A DNA stretch of 64,000 nt from Roseiarcus sp963767245 (lineage in GTDB: Bacteria > Pseudomonadota > Alphaproteobacteria > Rhizobiales > Beijerinckiaceae). Below, piece after piece: positions 8,659-17,534 of this stretch. Positions within the stretch are counted from its first letter, which is position 1; each line of letters begins with the position of its first letter. Made by a program: the position numbers and the translations under genes. A model generated the notes under the pieces. The model searched no databases and had not been told where the DNA came from. It saw only the letters and a program-made list of their open reading frames with translations. The stretch lies in NCBI GenBank assembly GCA_963767245.1, contig CAVYDG010000014.1, positions 186,001-250,000 on the forward strand. The letters are read 5' to 3'.

Positions 8659-9468
8659 TCAGGATTCCGGCTGGCCGCCCGCTTCCCCGGCCGCTTTCTT
8701 GCTGTCCGCGCCGCCGAGAATCATTAGCACCCGGTCAATTCCTGCGGGCGAGAGGCGGATCGCGCCGGTATACGGCGAGCTCAGTTCGAGGATGAGGAAG
8801 ATCGCGCTCGCGATGGCGATCGCGCCGGCGAGATGGGCGATAACCGTCACCGCATTCGGCGCCGCCACCAGGCCGTTGCCGAGAAAGAGCGCCGAAGCCC
8901 AGCAGACGACGACGGAGACCACGTAGGGCGGGAAGGGGCTCGCAAGCTGGCGCGCCATCAGCATTTGGGTGTCGGCGAATTTCCGAACCAGATCGTGGGC
9001 GGTGGCGACGAGGCGCGTCTGAGACTCGGTCGCGGGTTTCAGGCCGTCGAAATAGCTCGCCTGACTCAAGAATATCGCTCGCATCTCCTCGAAGGTGAAC
9101 GGCCGCGGCCCGTGCTTCGCATCGCCGAAGAAGCGCAGCCGCGAGCGCTCGAGCACGTTGCGCAGGCCGGCGCGGCCTCCGGCGGCCTCCGGCCCGTAAA
9201 GTTCAAGCGCGAGGTCGATCTCGGCAATGAGCGGGGCCAGGGAAAAAGCCTCGTCGCGCTGGGTGGTGTAGATCGAGAAAGCGGTGAAGACGAGCAGGCC
9301 GAGCACGAGCGCGAGCACCAGCGTGACGAGGCCGACCATGGCGCCGACCGAACCCTTGGACGCCGTCAGCACATCCGCCGGCACGACCCACTGCAGCGCC
9401 ATGCCGACGAGGCTCGCGCCGAAAGTGATGGCTGCGACCGCGCCAGCTTCACGAAACGAGCGCATCAA
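8659..9468 (-). CDS. DUF4239-like inner-membrane protein
   Basis: 269 residues with four predicted transmembrane segments: about 10-30, 42-66, 180-200 and 205-230, separated by a roughly 110-residue soluble loop containing FFGDAKHGPRPFTFEEM. The last helix is followed by the LELSSPYTGAIRLSPAGI motif, characteristic of DUF4239 (bestrophin-like) proteins. Function in this family is unproven. The acidic/serine tail (ADSKKAAGEAGGQPES) is variable. The gene is followed closely by the two-helix protein gene and preceded by the radical SAM gene on the same strand. Confidence 0.75.
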   Translation of the reverse strand: MMRSFREAGAVAAITFGASLVGMALQWVVPADVLTASKGSVGAMVGLVTLVLALVLGLLVFTAFSIYTTQRDEAFSLAPLIAEIDLALELYGPEAAGGRAGLRNVLERSRLRFFGDAKHGPRPFTFEEMRAIFLSQASYFDGLKPATESQTRLVATAHDLVRKFADTQMLMARQLASPFPPYVVSVVVCWASALFLGNGLVAAPNAVTVIAHLAGAIAIASAIFLILELSSPYTGAIRLSPAGIDRVLMILGGADSKKAAGEAGGQPES

Positions 9469-9499
9469 CTTTGCGCCGTCCTGGGGCGTCGTCCGCTCC

Positions 9500-11305
9500 C
9501 TATTCCGCCGCAGTTACACGCGCCGCCGACCCGACCTGCGCCGCCGGGGCGTGCGCGTGCTTGCGCTCCTCGATATGTTTCGCCTTCGCGCCCGCCTGCC
9601 GCGTAGCCTCGGTGAGCTGGTACATCTCCTGATGATCGTAGTCGTCGGTCGCCCTCAGCGCCTCGTCGGTGTAGTTCTTGGCGTTCGGGTCGCGCTCAAG
9701 CCTGCGGGTCCAAAGGTGAATCTTGGCGAACATCGCGAGAATGCGGCCGTAGGTGACGACCTGCCCGCCCCAGTTGCGGGCGTAGAAGAGGAGCGGGTTC
9801 TCGAGCGGCAGACCCGGTCTACGGTCGCGGCGATAGCGCCGGCGGATCATGCCCGTTTCGAGCGGGTAGATGTTGTAGAAATGGAAGCTCGCCCAGAACC
9901 AGGTGAGCAGATATGCGACCGTGTCCGGGCGCGGGCCGCCGGCGACCGCGCGGCGGATCACCGTCTTGATGTGGTCTTCGGTATAATAGGTGCGCCAGGC
10001 GAGGCGATAGGCCTCCTGCCACTCGTCGCGCGACATTCGCGGATGGTCGGTCGTGACGTGCTCGAGATCGAATTTGTTGAGATCGGGGTCGATGTCGACC
10101 CCGGCCGCGACCGCCTTGGCGTGATCCTCGCTGCCCGGCAGCGGGGTGAGGATCGAGAATTCGAGAATGTCGAGCGGCAGTTCGCGCTGAATGATCTGGA
10201 TGCGCTTGACCAGCGATTCCTGCGTATCGTTCGGGAAGCCGATGATATAGCCGCAATAGGTGAGGCAGCGGTGCTTGCGCCACTCGAGCAGCAGCTCGCG
10301 ATAGTCGGAGATGTGGTTCTGCTTCTTCTTCGCCGCGGCCAGATTGTCGGGATCGATGTTCTCAAGCCCTATGAACACCCGCTTGACGCCCGCCGCCACC
10401 GCCTTCTCGATGAAGCGGGGAATCTTGTGGCACGCGGTGTCGACCTGGATGATGAAGCGCGAGTGGATGCCTTCCTTCCGCAGCGCGGCGAGCCGGTCGA
10501 AGATCGATTCCCAGTTGCGGTTGCGGGCCAGGTTGTCGTCGGTTATGAAGAAGTAGCGGACGCCATTGGCGACATTGACGCGCACCAGCGCTTCAATGTC
10601 GTCGGCGGTGCGGTAGCGAGACTTGCGGCCCTGCACATTGATGATAGTGCAGAACGAGCACAAGAAGGGACAGCCGCGGCCGGCGTCGAAGCTCGAAATC
10701 ATGCCGAGCGTGCGTCCTACGCGCTCGGGCGGCATGTAGGGCTGCGTCGCCCCTTCCAGCCCGGGAAGATCGTGGAGATAGTTGTAGATCGGCTTCAGCT
10801 TGCCGGCGGCGGCGTCGCGCAAGACCTCGTCGAACCGTCCTTCGGCCTCGCCCGCATAAAGCGAAATGCCGAGATCGAGCGCATCGTTGAGCGATTGAGG
10901 CCGCTCCGGCAGCATCGATAGACAGCCCGAAACATGAAAGCCGCCGATGCACACCTGCACCCGTGCCGCCCGCATCGGGCGGGCGCAGTCCAACACCCGC
11001 GGGTATTGGTTGGACTGCACGCCGACGAAGCCGACCATGCCGAAGCCGCCGTTGTCCTTGATCTGGCGGATGATTCGGTCTGGCCGGACGCGGGTGTTGG
11101 TCTCGTCGACGGGAAAGATCTCGATGTCCACGTCCTCGCCAAGGACCTGATCTTCCATGCATTTCTGGGCGATGCCGAACAGGCAGGCGAGCGAATTGGA
11201 CGGCAGCGCCGACTTCCACCACTGGATGACGTAGCCCTGGTCGTCGTAATGCGACGGCTTGACGAGAAAAAGCAGAAATCGTCGACGCTTGGCGATATCC
11301 GGCAT
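9500..11305 (-). CDS. Radical SAM protein with N-terminal B12-binding-like domain
   Basis: About 600 residues from MPDIAKRRRF (11305); MSQGAR six codons upstream is an alternative. The N-terminal 170 residues resemble a cobalamin-binding Rossmann domain (GFGMVGFVGVQSNQYP, CIGGFHVSG). The radical SAM core begins at about residue 210 with the cluster-binding CxxxCxxC (CPFLCSFC). It continues with the SPASM-less barrel (FITDDNLARN, GLENIDPDN, GFPNDTQESL). The C-terminal 150 residues are helical with a basic tail. Relatives include Mg-protoporphyrin cyclase-like and hopanoid-modifying enzymes; the substrate is not deducible. The reading frame is clean over 1.8 kb. Confidence 0.88.
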   Translation of the reverse strand: MPDIAKRRRFLLFLVKPSHYDDQGYVIQWWKSALPSNSLACLFGIAQKCMEDQVLGEDVDIEIFPVDETNTRVRPDRIIRQIKDNGGFGMVGFVGVQSNQYPRVLDCARPMRAARVQVCIGGFHVSGCLSMLPERPQSLNDALDLGISLYAGEAEGRFDEVLRDAAAGKLKPIYNYLHDLPGLEGATQPYMPPERVGRTLGMISSFDAGRGCPFLCSFCTIINVQGRKSRYRTADDIEALVRVNVANGVRYFFITDDNLARNRNWESIFDRLAALRKEGIHSRFIIQVDTACHKIPRFIEKAVAAGVKRVFIGLENIDPDNLAAAKKKQNHISDYRELLLEWRKHRCLTYCGYIIGFPNDTQESLVKRIQIIQRELPLDILEFSILTPLPGSEDHAKAVAAGVDIDPDLNKFDLEHVTTDHPRMSRDEWQEAYRLAWRTYYTEDHIKTVIRRAVAGGPRPDTVAYLLTWFWASFHFYNIYPLETGMIRRRYRRDRRPGLPLENPLLFYARNWGGQVVTYGRILAMFAKIHLWTRRLERDPNAKNYTDEALRATDDYDHQEMYQLTEATRQAGAKAKHIEERKHAHAPAAQVGSAARVTAAE

Positions 11306-11476
11306 TCTTGCACCCTGCGACATTACGACCGCCCGAATCTTGCCCCGCGACGGCCGTTTTTGGCGACGCAGATCGTTAACAGTCTTTGGCCAAACGCACA
11401 ATCGCCGCCTTCTTTGCCGCGGGGCCCCCGATTTTGCCGCCGGGAGCCAAGGCCTCCTCGCCCGCTGCTGCCCGCC

Positions 11477-12937
11477 TCAGGCGTCGATCCGCTTGATGAA
11501 CCAGTTCAAAAGCCTCGTCCAAACCTCGTCCTTGCCGACGAGGTCCTCGACGCCGTGTTCGAGATTCGGGTTGTCGTTCACCTCGATGACGACGATCGCG
11601 CCGTCGGTTTCCTTGATGTCGACGCCATAAAGGCCGGGGCCGATCGCGCGCGTCGCCTTGAGCGCGGCGTCGATGACCCGCGGGGGCGCGTCGGCGATAG
11701 GAATCGTCTTCGATCCGCCTTCCCGGGCGCCATTCGGCCCGTGCTTGATGATCTGCCAGTGGCCGCGCGCCATATTATACTGGCACACGAACAGCGGCTC
11801 GCCGTCGAGCACTCCGACCCGCCAGTCGAACTTGGTCGGCATGAACTTCTGCGCCAGCAGGAGGTCGGTGTCCTCGAACAATTCGTCGGACAGCGCCTTC
11901 AACGCCGGCGCGTTCTCGACCTTGTGCACCCCGCGCGAGAACGAGCCGTCGGGGATCTTGAGCACCATCGGCCAGCCGAGCAGCCGCTCGGCCCTGACGA
12001 GGTCTTCGTCCTCGGCCAGCATCACGGTCGGGGGCACGGGAACGCCGTGGGCCTCGAGGAGCTCGTGCAGATAGACCTTGTTGGTGCAGCGGATCATCGA
12101 TTGCGGGTCGTCGATGACCGGCATGCCTTCGCTCCGGGCGCGCTGGGCGAAGCGATAGGTGAAACTGTCGATCGAAGTCGTCGCGCGGATGAACAGGCCG
12201 TCGAATTCGGCGAGTTCGGCGAGCTGCTTTTTGGTGATGAGCTCGACCTCGACCGATTGCTTTTCGGCCAGCCGCTGAAAATGCCGGAGGGTTTCGGGCG
12301 ATGACGGCGGCAAGTCCTCCTGCGGATCGTGCAGGACGGCCAGCGAATAGCGGGCGATCGCCCGGCCGCGCGGGTTGCGCCAGTCGCGCTGGGTGTGGCG
12401 ATGCAGACTCTTGTGGAAGAACTCCGCCTCGTCCGGCCCGAGCTTGGCGAGCGGCCGGGCGCGCAGCCGGTCGATTTTCCACCGCTTACCCGCCGTTACG
12501 GTGACTTCGATCGCCGGGCAGCGGTACCAGTCGAACAGGAGCCGGCCGAACGCCTCGAAGCGGGAATCCTGGACGTAGCCGAAGCAGAACAGGAGGTCGA
12601 ACGTGGTGTCCTCGGTCGCCTGCGCCTTGAGCGCTGCGGCGCTCAAGGCTTCCTGCAGCTCCGGCAGCGACTGCTCGTAGAGCTTGAGCTCGCGCAGATC
12701 GAGCATCGTCTCGACGGTCGGGATCACCCGGTGGCCGCGGGCCTCGGCGAGCAGGGAAGCGTAATAGCCCTTGGACTGGTAGTTGTAGGAGCGGGAGAGA
12801 TTGATGATCTTGGCCCGGCCAAGCATGGCGAACAGCTTCGGGCGCGCGAGATAGTCGCGCGTCGTGATCACCTTGTGGGGCGTGTCGGCGTTGGGGAAGT
12901 CGCGCGCCTGATCGACGAGAATGACCCAGCCGGTCAT
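11477..12937 (-). CDS. RimK-family ATP-grasp ligase with RLAN-type N-terminal domain
   Basis: 486 residues from MTGWVILVDQ. The N-terminal half is the RimK-like domain found in a branch of this family (VITTRDYL, INLSRSYNYQSKGYYASLLAEARGHRV). The C-terminal half is ATP-grasp: TNKVYLHELLEAHGVPVP, the lysine of VLKIPDGSFSRG, and the metal-binding EVNDNPN near the end. It probably forms an amide bond between an amino acid, likely glutamate, and a carboxyl acceptor. The GNAT gene lies 136 bases upstream on the same strand, an arrangement repeatedly seen for this subfamily. The acceptor is unknown. Confidence 0.88.
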   Translation of the reverse strand: MTGWVILVDQARDFPNADTPHKVITTRDYLARPKLFAMLGRAKIINLSRSYNYQSKGYYASLLAEARGHRVIPTVETMLDLRELKLYEQSLPELQEALSAAALKAQATEDTTFDLLFCFGYVQDSRFEAFGRLLFDWYRCPAIEVTVTAGKRWKIDRLRARPLAKLGPDEAEFFHKSLHRHTQRDWRNPRGRAIARYSLAVLHDPQEDLPPSSPETLRHFQRLAEKQSVEVELITKKQLAELAEFDGLFIRATTSIDSFTYRFAQRARSEGMPVIDDPQSMIRCTNKVYLHELLEAHGVPVPPTVMLAEDEDLVRAERLLGWPMVLKIPDGSFSRGVHKVENAPALKALSDELFEDTDLLLAQKFMPTKFDWRVGVLDGEPLFVCQYNMARGHWQIIKHGPNGAREGGSKTIPIADAPPRVIDAALKATRAIGPGLYGVDIKETDGAIVVIEVNDNPNLEHGVEDLVGKDEVWTRLLNWFIKRIDA

Positions 12938-13072
12938 GACGCGCGCCGCTCCGGGCGTCCGGTTGGTCGCAACGACGTCTGCATGATGACGGGCGGAGGG
13001 GTCCCTGAGGTTGGCGCGGGCCGGGTTCACTCGTAACGGGCGCGACTCACTTTCCACGCTTCTTCGCTTCCC

Positions 13073-13609
13073 CTAGCGCGGGCGCGATGCGCCGCGCAAC
13101 GGCCGAACGCGCCTCGGCGGGGGATTGTTCCGGTCGGGAATGGAGACGAGGGGCTTTTCATAGCGCAACGCGGTCGCCCCGTCGGCGTAATAATGGGCGT
13201 GCTCGCCGAATTGGCGGAAGCCGGAGCTCTCGTAGAGCGCGATCGCCGACGCGTTGTCGTAGCGCACTTCGAGGGTGAGCAGGGCGCGGCGGTGGCGCCG
13301 CGCATAGGCCTCGCAGGCCGCGACCAACGCCCGGCCGACCCCGCGGCGGGCGAATCTGGCGTCGACCGCAAGCGAATAGATGCGAACCGCGCCCGAGGTC
13401 CGGCGCAAGGAGACCAGCACGTAGCCCGCCAATTCGTCGTCGATGGTCGCCGCGATCACTGGCCGGTGGGCGGCGCGCAGAAATTCGCGCAATGACCGGC
13501 GCGAGACCCGGTCGGTCTCGAACGAGGCATTCTCGACCCTCGCGATGGCGTCAAGATCGCGGGGACGCGCCTCGCGAACGACGACGCCGCTGTTGCGCCA
13601 TTTGCTCAT
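13073..13609 (-). CDS. GNAT-family N-acetyltransferase
   Basis: 178 residues from MSKWRNSG. It has the standard GNAT order: an N-terminal REARPRDLDAIARVE strand-helix, AGYVLVSLRR, the strand IYSLAVDARFARRGVGRALV with the acetyl-CoA pyrophosphate-binding RRGVGRAL loop, and the C-terminal ALYESSGF element. It resembles RimI-type acetyltransferases. Position upstream of the RimK-like ligase suggests the two modify the same molecule, for example a peptide or ribosomal protein. The frame runs open upstream to 13687, but the internal start has better family agreement and avoids overlap with ligA. Confidence 0.82.
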   Translation of the reverse strand: MSKWRNSGVVVREARPRDLDAIARVENASFETDRVSRRSLREFLRAAHRPVIAATIDDELAGYVLVSLRRTSGAVRIYSLAVDARFARRGVGRALVAACEAYARRHRRALLTLEVRYDNASAIALYESSGFRQFGEHAHYYADGATALRYEKPLVSIPDRNNPPPRRVRPLRGASRPR

Positions 13610-13646
13610 GGTGGAAATGATCGGCTCTCCTCTCTCGCCGCCCGCG

Positions 13647-15746
13647 CTACCCACGCCCAGAGCGCCGGACCCATTCCTCCTCGTCAATGGTCTCGACCCC
13701 GAGTTCGCGCGCCTTGGCGAGCTTCGAGCCGGCGCCGGGACCGGCGACGACGAGGTCGGTCTTGGCCGAGATCGAGCCGGAGACCTTCGCTCCCAGCCGC
13801 TCGGCGACCGCCTTGGCTTCGTCGCGGCTCATCCGCTCCAGCGACCCGGTGAAAACGATGGTCTTGCCAGCGAGCGGGTGGCCGGCGGCGACCGCCTCCA
13901 TCGGTTCGATTGTGAGTTGCTTTTCGAGCGCGTCGAGCGCCGCCTCGTTGCGCGGCTCGGCGAAGAAATCCGCAATCGCTTCGGCGACCACGGGGCCTAT
14001 TCCGCCGATCGCGGAGATCTCCTCGGCGGCGTTCTCCGCCCGCGCCGCCGCCCGTAACGGGGCCCAGTCGCCAAAATGGCGCGCGAGGCGCCGCGCGTTC
14101 GTTTCGCCGACATGGCGAATGCCGAGCGCGAAGAGGAAACGGTTGATGGGAATCGTGCGGCGCGCTTCGATGGCGTTGAAGAGGTTGCGAGCCGACAGCT
14201 CGCCAAATCCCTCCCACTCGCTGAGCGGCGGCTTCCCGCGCCCATCGCGGGCCTGAAGGGTGAAGATGTCGGCCGGGGTCCGGATCAAGCCCTCGGTGAA
14301 GAAGAGCTCGATCAGCTTCTCCCCCAGCCCCTCGATGTCGAAGGCGTTGCGTGAGACAAAGTGCTTGAGGCCCTCGACCGCCTGCGCGGCGCAGACCAGC
14401 GTGCCGGTGCAGCGGCGCACGACATCGGCCTCTCCGGTCTTCTCGTCGATCTCGCGCAAGGCCGCCGAGCCGCAGACCGGGCAGACCTGCGGAAACTGGT
14501 AGGGGCCGGAGCGCTCGGTCTCGGTTGGCCGCTTGTCGAGCACGACTTCGAGGATCTGCGGGATGACGTCGCCGGCGCGCTGCACCACCACCGTGTCGCC
14601 GACCCGCACGTCCTTGCGCGCGATCTCGTCCTCGTTGTGCAGGGTGGCGTTGGAGACGACGACGCCGCCGACAGTCACCGGCTTCAGCTTGGCGATCGGC
14701 GTCAGCGCCCCCGTGCGGCCGACGTTGACGTCGATCCCCTCGACGAGCGTGATCGCCTTCTCGGCCGCGAACTTGTGCGCGACCGCCCAGCGAGGCGAGC
14801 GGGAGATGAAGCCGAGCCGCTCCTGGAGCGCAAGATCGTTGACCTTGTAGACGACGCCGTCGATGTCATAGCCGAGCGTCGCCCGCTCGGCCTCGATCGC
14901 GTGGTAGTGGGCGATCAGCTCGGCGGTCGAATGGCATAGTCTGGTCAGGGGATTGGTTGGCAGGCCGAAGCGGCGCATCGCCTCGATCGCGCCGAGCTGG
15001 GTCGAGGCGATGGGCGCGCTGACCTCGCCCCAGGCGTAGGCGAAGAAGGCGAGCTGTCGGCTGGCGGTGATGCTGGGATCGAGCTGGCGCACCGAACCGG
15101 CGGCGAAGTTGCGCGGATTCGCGTAAACCGGCTTCCCCGCTTCCGCCTGGCGGGCGTTGAGCGCGGCGAAATCGGCATGGCGCATATAAACCTCGCCGCG
15201 GGCCTCGAAAATCCTCGGCGCCCCCTCAAGCCGGTGCGGGATCGACTGAACCGTGCGCACATTGGCGGTGACGTCCTCGCCCTCGTAGCCGTCGCCGCGG
15301 GTCGCCGCCCGAACCAGTTCGCCGTTTTCGTAACGTAAGCTGCAGGAGAGCCCGTCGATCTTGGGCTCGGCGACGATGTCGAGCGGCGCACTCTCGCTCA
15401 GACCAAGGAAGCGCCTGACCCGAGCGCAGAACTCCTCGACCTCCTCATCGGCGAAGATATTGCCGAGCGACAGCATCGGCACGGCGTGGCGGACTTTGGC
15501 AAATTTCTCCGACGGCGTCGCGCCGACTTTGCGGTTCTCCGAATCCGCGCCGGCGAGCTCAGGAAACGCTGATTCAAGCGCGGTGTAGCGCCGGCGCAAT
15601 TCGTCATACTCGCCGTCGGAGATCGTCGGCTGATCCTCGCCATGATAGCGCCGGTCGTGGTCGGCGATCTCGGCCCCGAGGCGGATATGCTCGGCTCGCG
15701 CCTTGGCGAGGGTGAGCTTCGCCGGTTCCTTTTTGGGCTTGGTCAT
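13647..15746 (-). CDS. ligA: NAD-dependent DNA ligase
   Basis: 699 residues, normal for LigA. It seals nicks in DNA during replication and repair using NAD. Domains in order: Ia (RRYHGEDQPTISDGEYDEL), the adenylation domain with catalytic lysine 129 in the KxDG motif (EPKIDGLS), the OB fold, a four-cysteine zinc finger at about 430-460 (CPVCGSA then RRCTGTLVC), helix-hairpin-helix repeats, and a C-terminal BRCT domain from about 620 (GKTIVFTGSLERMSRDEA). The frame is complete. It is an essential backbone gene and useful evidence that this stretch is chromosomal. Confidence 0.97.
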   Translation of the reverse strand: MTKPKKEPAKLTLAKARAEHIRLGAEIADHDRRYHGEDQPTISDGEYDELRRRYTALESAFPELAGADSENRKVGATPSEKFAKVRHAVPMLSLGNIFADEEVEEFCARVRRFLGLSESAPLDIVAEPKIDGLSCSLRYENGELVRAATRGDGYEGEDVTANVRTVQSIPHRLEGAPRIFEARGEVYMRHADFAALNARQAEAGKPVYANPRNFAAGSVRQLDPSITASRQLAFFAYAWGEVSAPIASTQLGAIEAMRRFGLPTNPLTRLCHSTAELIAHYHAIEAERATLGYDIDGVVYKVNDLALQERLGFISRSPRWAVAHKFAAEKAITLVEGIDVNVGRTGALTPIAKLKPVTVGGVVVSNATLHNEDEIARKDVRVGDTVVVQRAGDVIPQILEVVLDKRPTETERSGPYQFPQVCPVCGSAALREIDEKTGEADVVRRCTGTLVCAAQAVEGLKHFVSRNAFDIEGLGEKLIELFFTEGLIRTPADIFTLQARDGRGKPPLSEWEGFGELSARNLFNAIEARRTIPINRFLFALGIRHVGETNARRLARHFGDWAPLRAAARAENAAEEISAIGGIGPVVAEAIADFFAEPRNEAALDALEKQLTIEPMEAVAAGHPLAGKTIVFTGSLERMSRDEAKAVAERLGAKVSGSISAKTDLVVAGPGAGSKLAKARELGVETIDEEEWVRRSGRG

Positions 15747-15907
15747 CAGGCAAATTTAGCCTAGCGCCTGGCCCGGCGGAAGGCGACGCGTCCTTTAACC
15801 GGCGGCTAATACGTTTGCCCGATTGATGACTTCGGCGAGACGCCGGAGCGGGGCTGCCGCGCGTCATGAGACAGATGATCCGCCGGCCCGACAGCCGAGA
15901 TCGCCAG

Positions 15908-16246
15908 ATGCGCGCCCAGATCGCGATTGTTGTCGCCGCTTCGTTGGTTACGGGATGCTGCCCTGGCGGCTATCCCCCTGTCCCCTGCGCGAATCCGGCT
16001 TCGTTCGACGCCTTTCAGGCGAGCATGAAGCTCGCTGTCGGCATGCCGACGGACGTGGCGATTCTTCTTATCGGATCGGAACCGGTGTCCGGTCAGGCGA
16101 CGAGTTGTGGCATTCTCGCCGGGTACGAATGGACATGCCAACTGATGAAATTCGGCTGGTGGGAGAACAACCAGCTCCTCGTCTATATCGCGCCGACGCC
16201 GGACGGCCGCGGCGCGGTGAACTCGTGGTCGGTGCGCAAGGGTTGA
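15908..16246 (+). CDS. Small putative lipoprotein
   Basis: 112 residues from MRAQIAIVV. A signal peptide ends in the lipobox LVTGC, so the cysteine at residue 17 is probably lipidated. The mature part has the outline of the SmpA/OmlA-type domain (KLAVGMPTDVAILLIGSEP ... YEWTCQLMKF), a small fold often found in outer-membrane lipoproteins, but the match is loose. Two cysteines (SCGILAGYEWTC) could form a disulfide. The frame is open 14 codons upstream; the chosen start gives a proper signal peptide. Confidence 0.65.
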   Translation: MRAQIAIVVAASLVTGCCPGGYPPVPCANPASFDAFQASMKLAVGMPTDVAILLIGSEPVSGQATSCGILAGYEWTCQLMKFGWWENNQLLVYIAPTPDGRGAVNSWSVRKG

Positions 16247-16352
16247 TTCGGCCGCAGGTCACAGCCTCGATCGGACGGCTCGTTTGCCAACAGGCGGTCC
16301 GCCGCCTAACCTTGCGAGCCACTGTATTCTTTGAAGAACCTTGGGGGCGCGC

Positions 16353-16601
16353 GTGCGAAGATTGTTGCGTTTGAGCTTCGCGGCGATCGCGACCGGCGTC
16401 GTCACGCTCCTAATTGTCGCGCCGGCGGAGGCGAAGACCTGCTCCGAGCGACTCAAGGTCTGCCAGAAGTTCTGCACCCGGAGCGAGGGCGGCTCGCCTG
16501 CATGCATGTCCGTATGCGGAGGATACCTTCAGGCGTGCCTCAACAGCGGGTGCTGGGAAAGCAAGTACGTCGACAAGGATTGCGGCTTCACCCGCCAATA
16601 G
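16353..16601 (+). CDS. Small secreted cysteine-rich protein
   Basis: About 82 residues. Start codon uncertain: GTG at 16353, or TTG at 16341. The N-terminal 28 residues form a signal peptide ending APAEA. The mature 54 residues contain eight cysteines in CSERLKVCQKFC, ACMSVCGGYLQAC and CW/DCGF patterns, suggesting a compact disulfide-bonded periplasmic protein. No family is recognised. Its 3' end overlaps the convergent alpha/beta hydrolase gene by 14 bases. Confidence 0.6.
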   Translation: MRRLLRLSFAAIATGVVTLLIVAPAEAKTCSERLKVCQKFCTRSEGGSPACMSVCGGYLQACLNSGCWESKYVDKDCGFTRQ

Positions 16602-17499
16602 GCGCGCGGGCTTCCACCTTGGCGATAAAATCGCCGATGTGCTTGAGGCAAACTGGCGCGAGCGACTCCGGAACGCCATGGCCCATACCCGGAACGACAA
16701 TGAGTTCGGCGCCGGCGATGCTCATGGCGGTGTCCTCCGCCGCAGCGACGGGAAACAGCGGATCGCTGTCGCCATGAAGCACCAGCGCGGGGCAATGCAC
16801 CGCCTTCAACATCGCGTTGCGCGGCGGGGCGACGACCACGGCCGCCCATTGCCGCCCGACCCCCGCCGGATCGTAAGGCGCGCGATCCACCGCGCGCTCG
16901 ACCAAGGCGCGAGTCTCGGTTTCGGTTTCCGGGAAGCCCGGACCAAGGAGCGCATGCCGCACGAGGACGCCGTTTTCAATGAGATCGTCGCGGCTCAGGC
17001 TGTTCGGCCCCCGCGCCAGAACTGCGAGCGCACGGGGATCGCCGGGGGGCAAGTCCCGTCGTCCGGTCGTCGACATGATCGAAGTCAGACTTTTCGTCCG
17101 AGTGGGATGGTTGATCGCCATCAGTTGGGCGATCATGCCGCCCATCGAGGCGCCGACAACGTGGGCGCGGCCGACGCCGAGCGCGTCCATGAAGCCGACC
17201 GCATCGTTGGCCATGTCATCGAGCGTATAGGGAACGTCCGGTATCTTCCCGGAGGCGACCTCCGCCAGCAGCGCGCCAGGCTCGGGCGTCGTCCTGCCCG
17301 AGAGGTGGGTCGACTTACCGATGTCGCGGTTGTCGAACCGCACGACGCGGAATCCCCTGGTCGCCAAGCCTTCGCACAGCGACTTTGGCCAGAAAATGAG
17401 CTGGGCCGCCAGGCCCATGATCACGAGAATGAGCGGATCGCTGTCACGGCCGAAGGTCTCGTATTCGATATCGATTCCGTTCGCTCGTGCTTGCGGCAT
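16588..17499 (-). CDS. Alpha/beta hydrolase
   Basis: 303 residues. The start MPQARANG at 17499 is preferred over the longer open frame. It has the classical fold: an oxyanion HG-like strand ILVIMGLAAQ, FDNRDIGKS, the nucleophile elbow GASMGG with serine 118, an aspartate in LHGDSDPLFP, and the catalytic histidine in MGHGVPES. The best general resemblance is to aclacinomycin methylesterase-like or haloalkane-type soluble hydrolases, but the substrate cannot be told. It lies immediately downstream of miaA on the same strand, 36 bases apart. Confidence 0.85.
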   Translation of the reverse strand: MPQARANGIDIEYETFGRDSDPLILVIMGLAAQLIFWPKSLCEGLATRGFRVVRFDNRDIGKSTHLSGRTTPEPGALLAEVASGKIPDVPYTLDDMANDAVGFMDALGVGRAHVVGASMGGMIAQLMAINHPTRTKSLTSIMSTTGRRDLPPGDPRALAVLARGPNSLSRDDLIENGVLVRHALLGPGFPETETETRALVERAVDRAPYDPAGVGRQWAAVVVAPPRNAMLKAVHCPALVLHGDSDPLFPVAAAEDTAMSIAGAELIVVPGMGHGVPESLAPVCLKHIGDFIAKVEARAPIGG

Positions 17500-17534
17500 G
17501 GGTCGCTTGGCTCCTTGCAATGACGGGTTCTGCG

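Noticed and set aside
9284..10921. 545-codon plus-strand frame opposite the radical SAM gene
   Set aside because: High-GC antisense frame; the radical SAM protein on the other strand has real motifs over the same bases.
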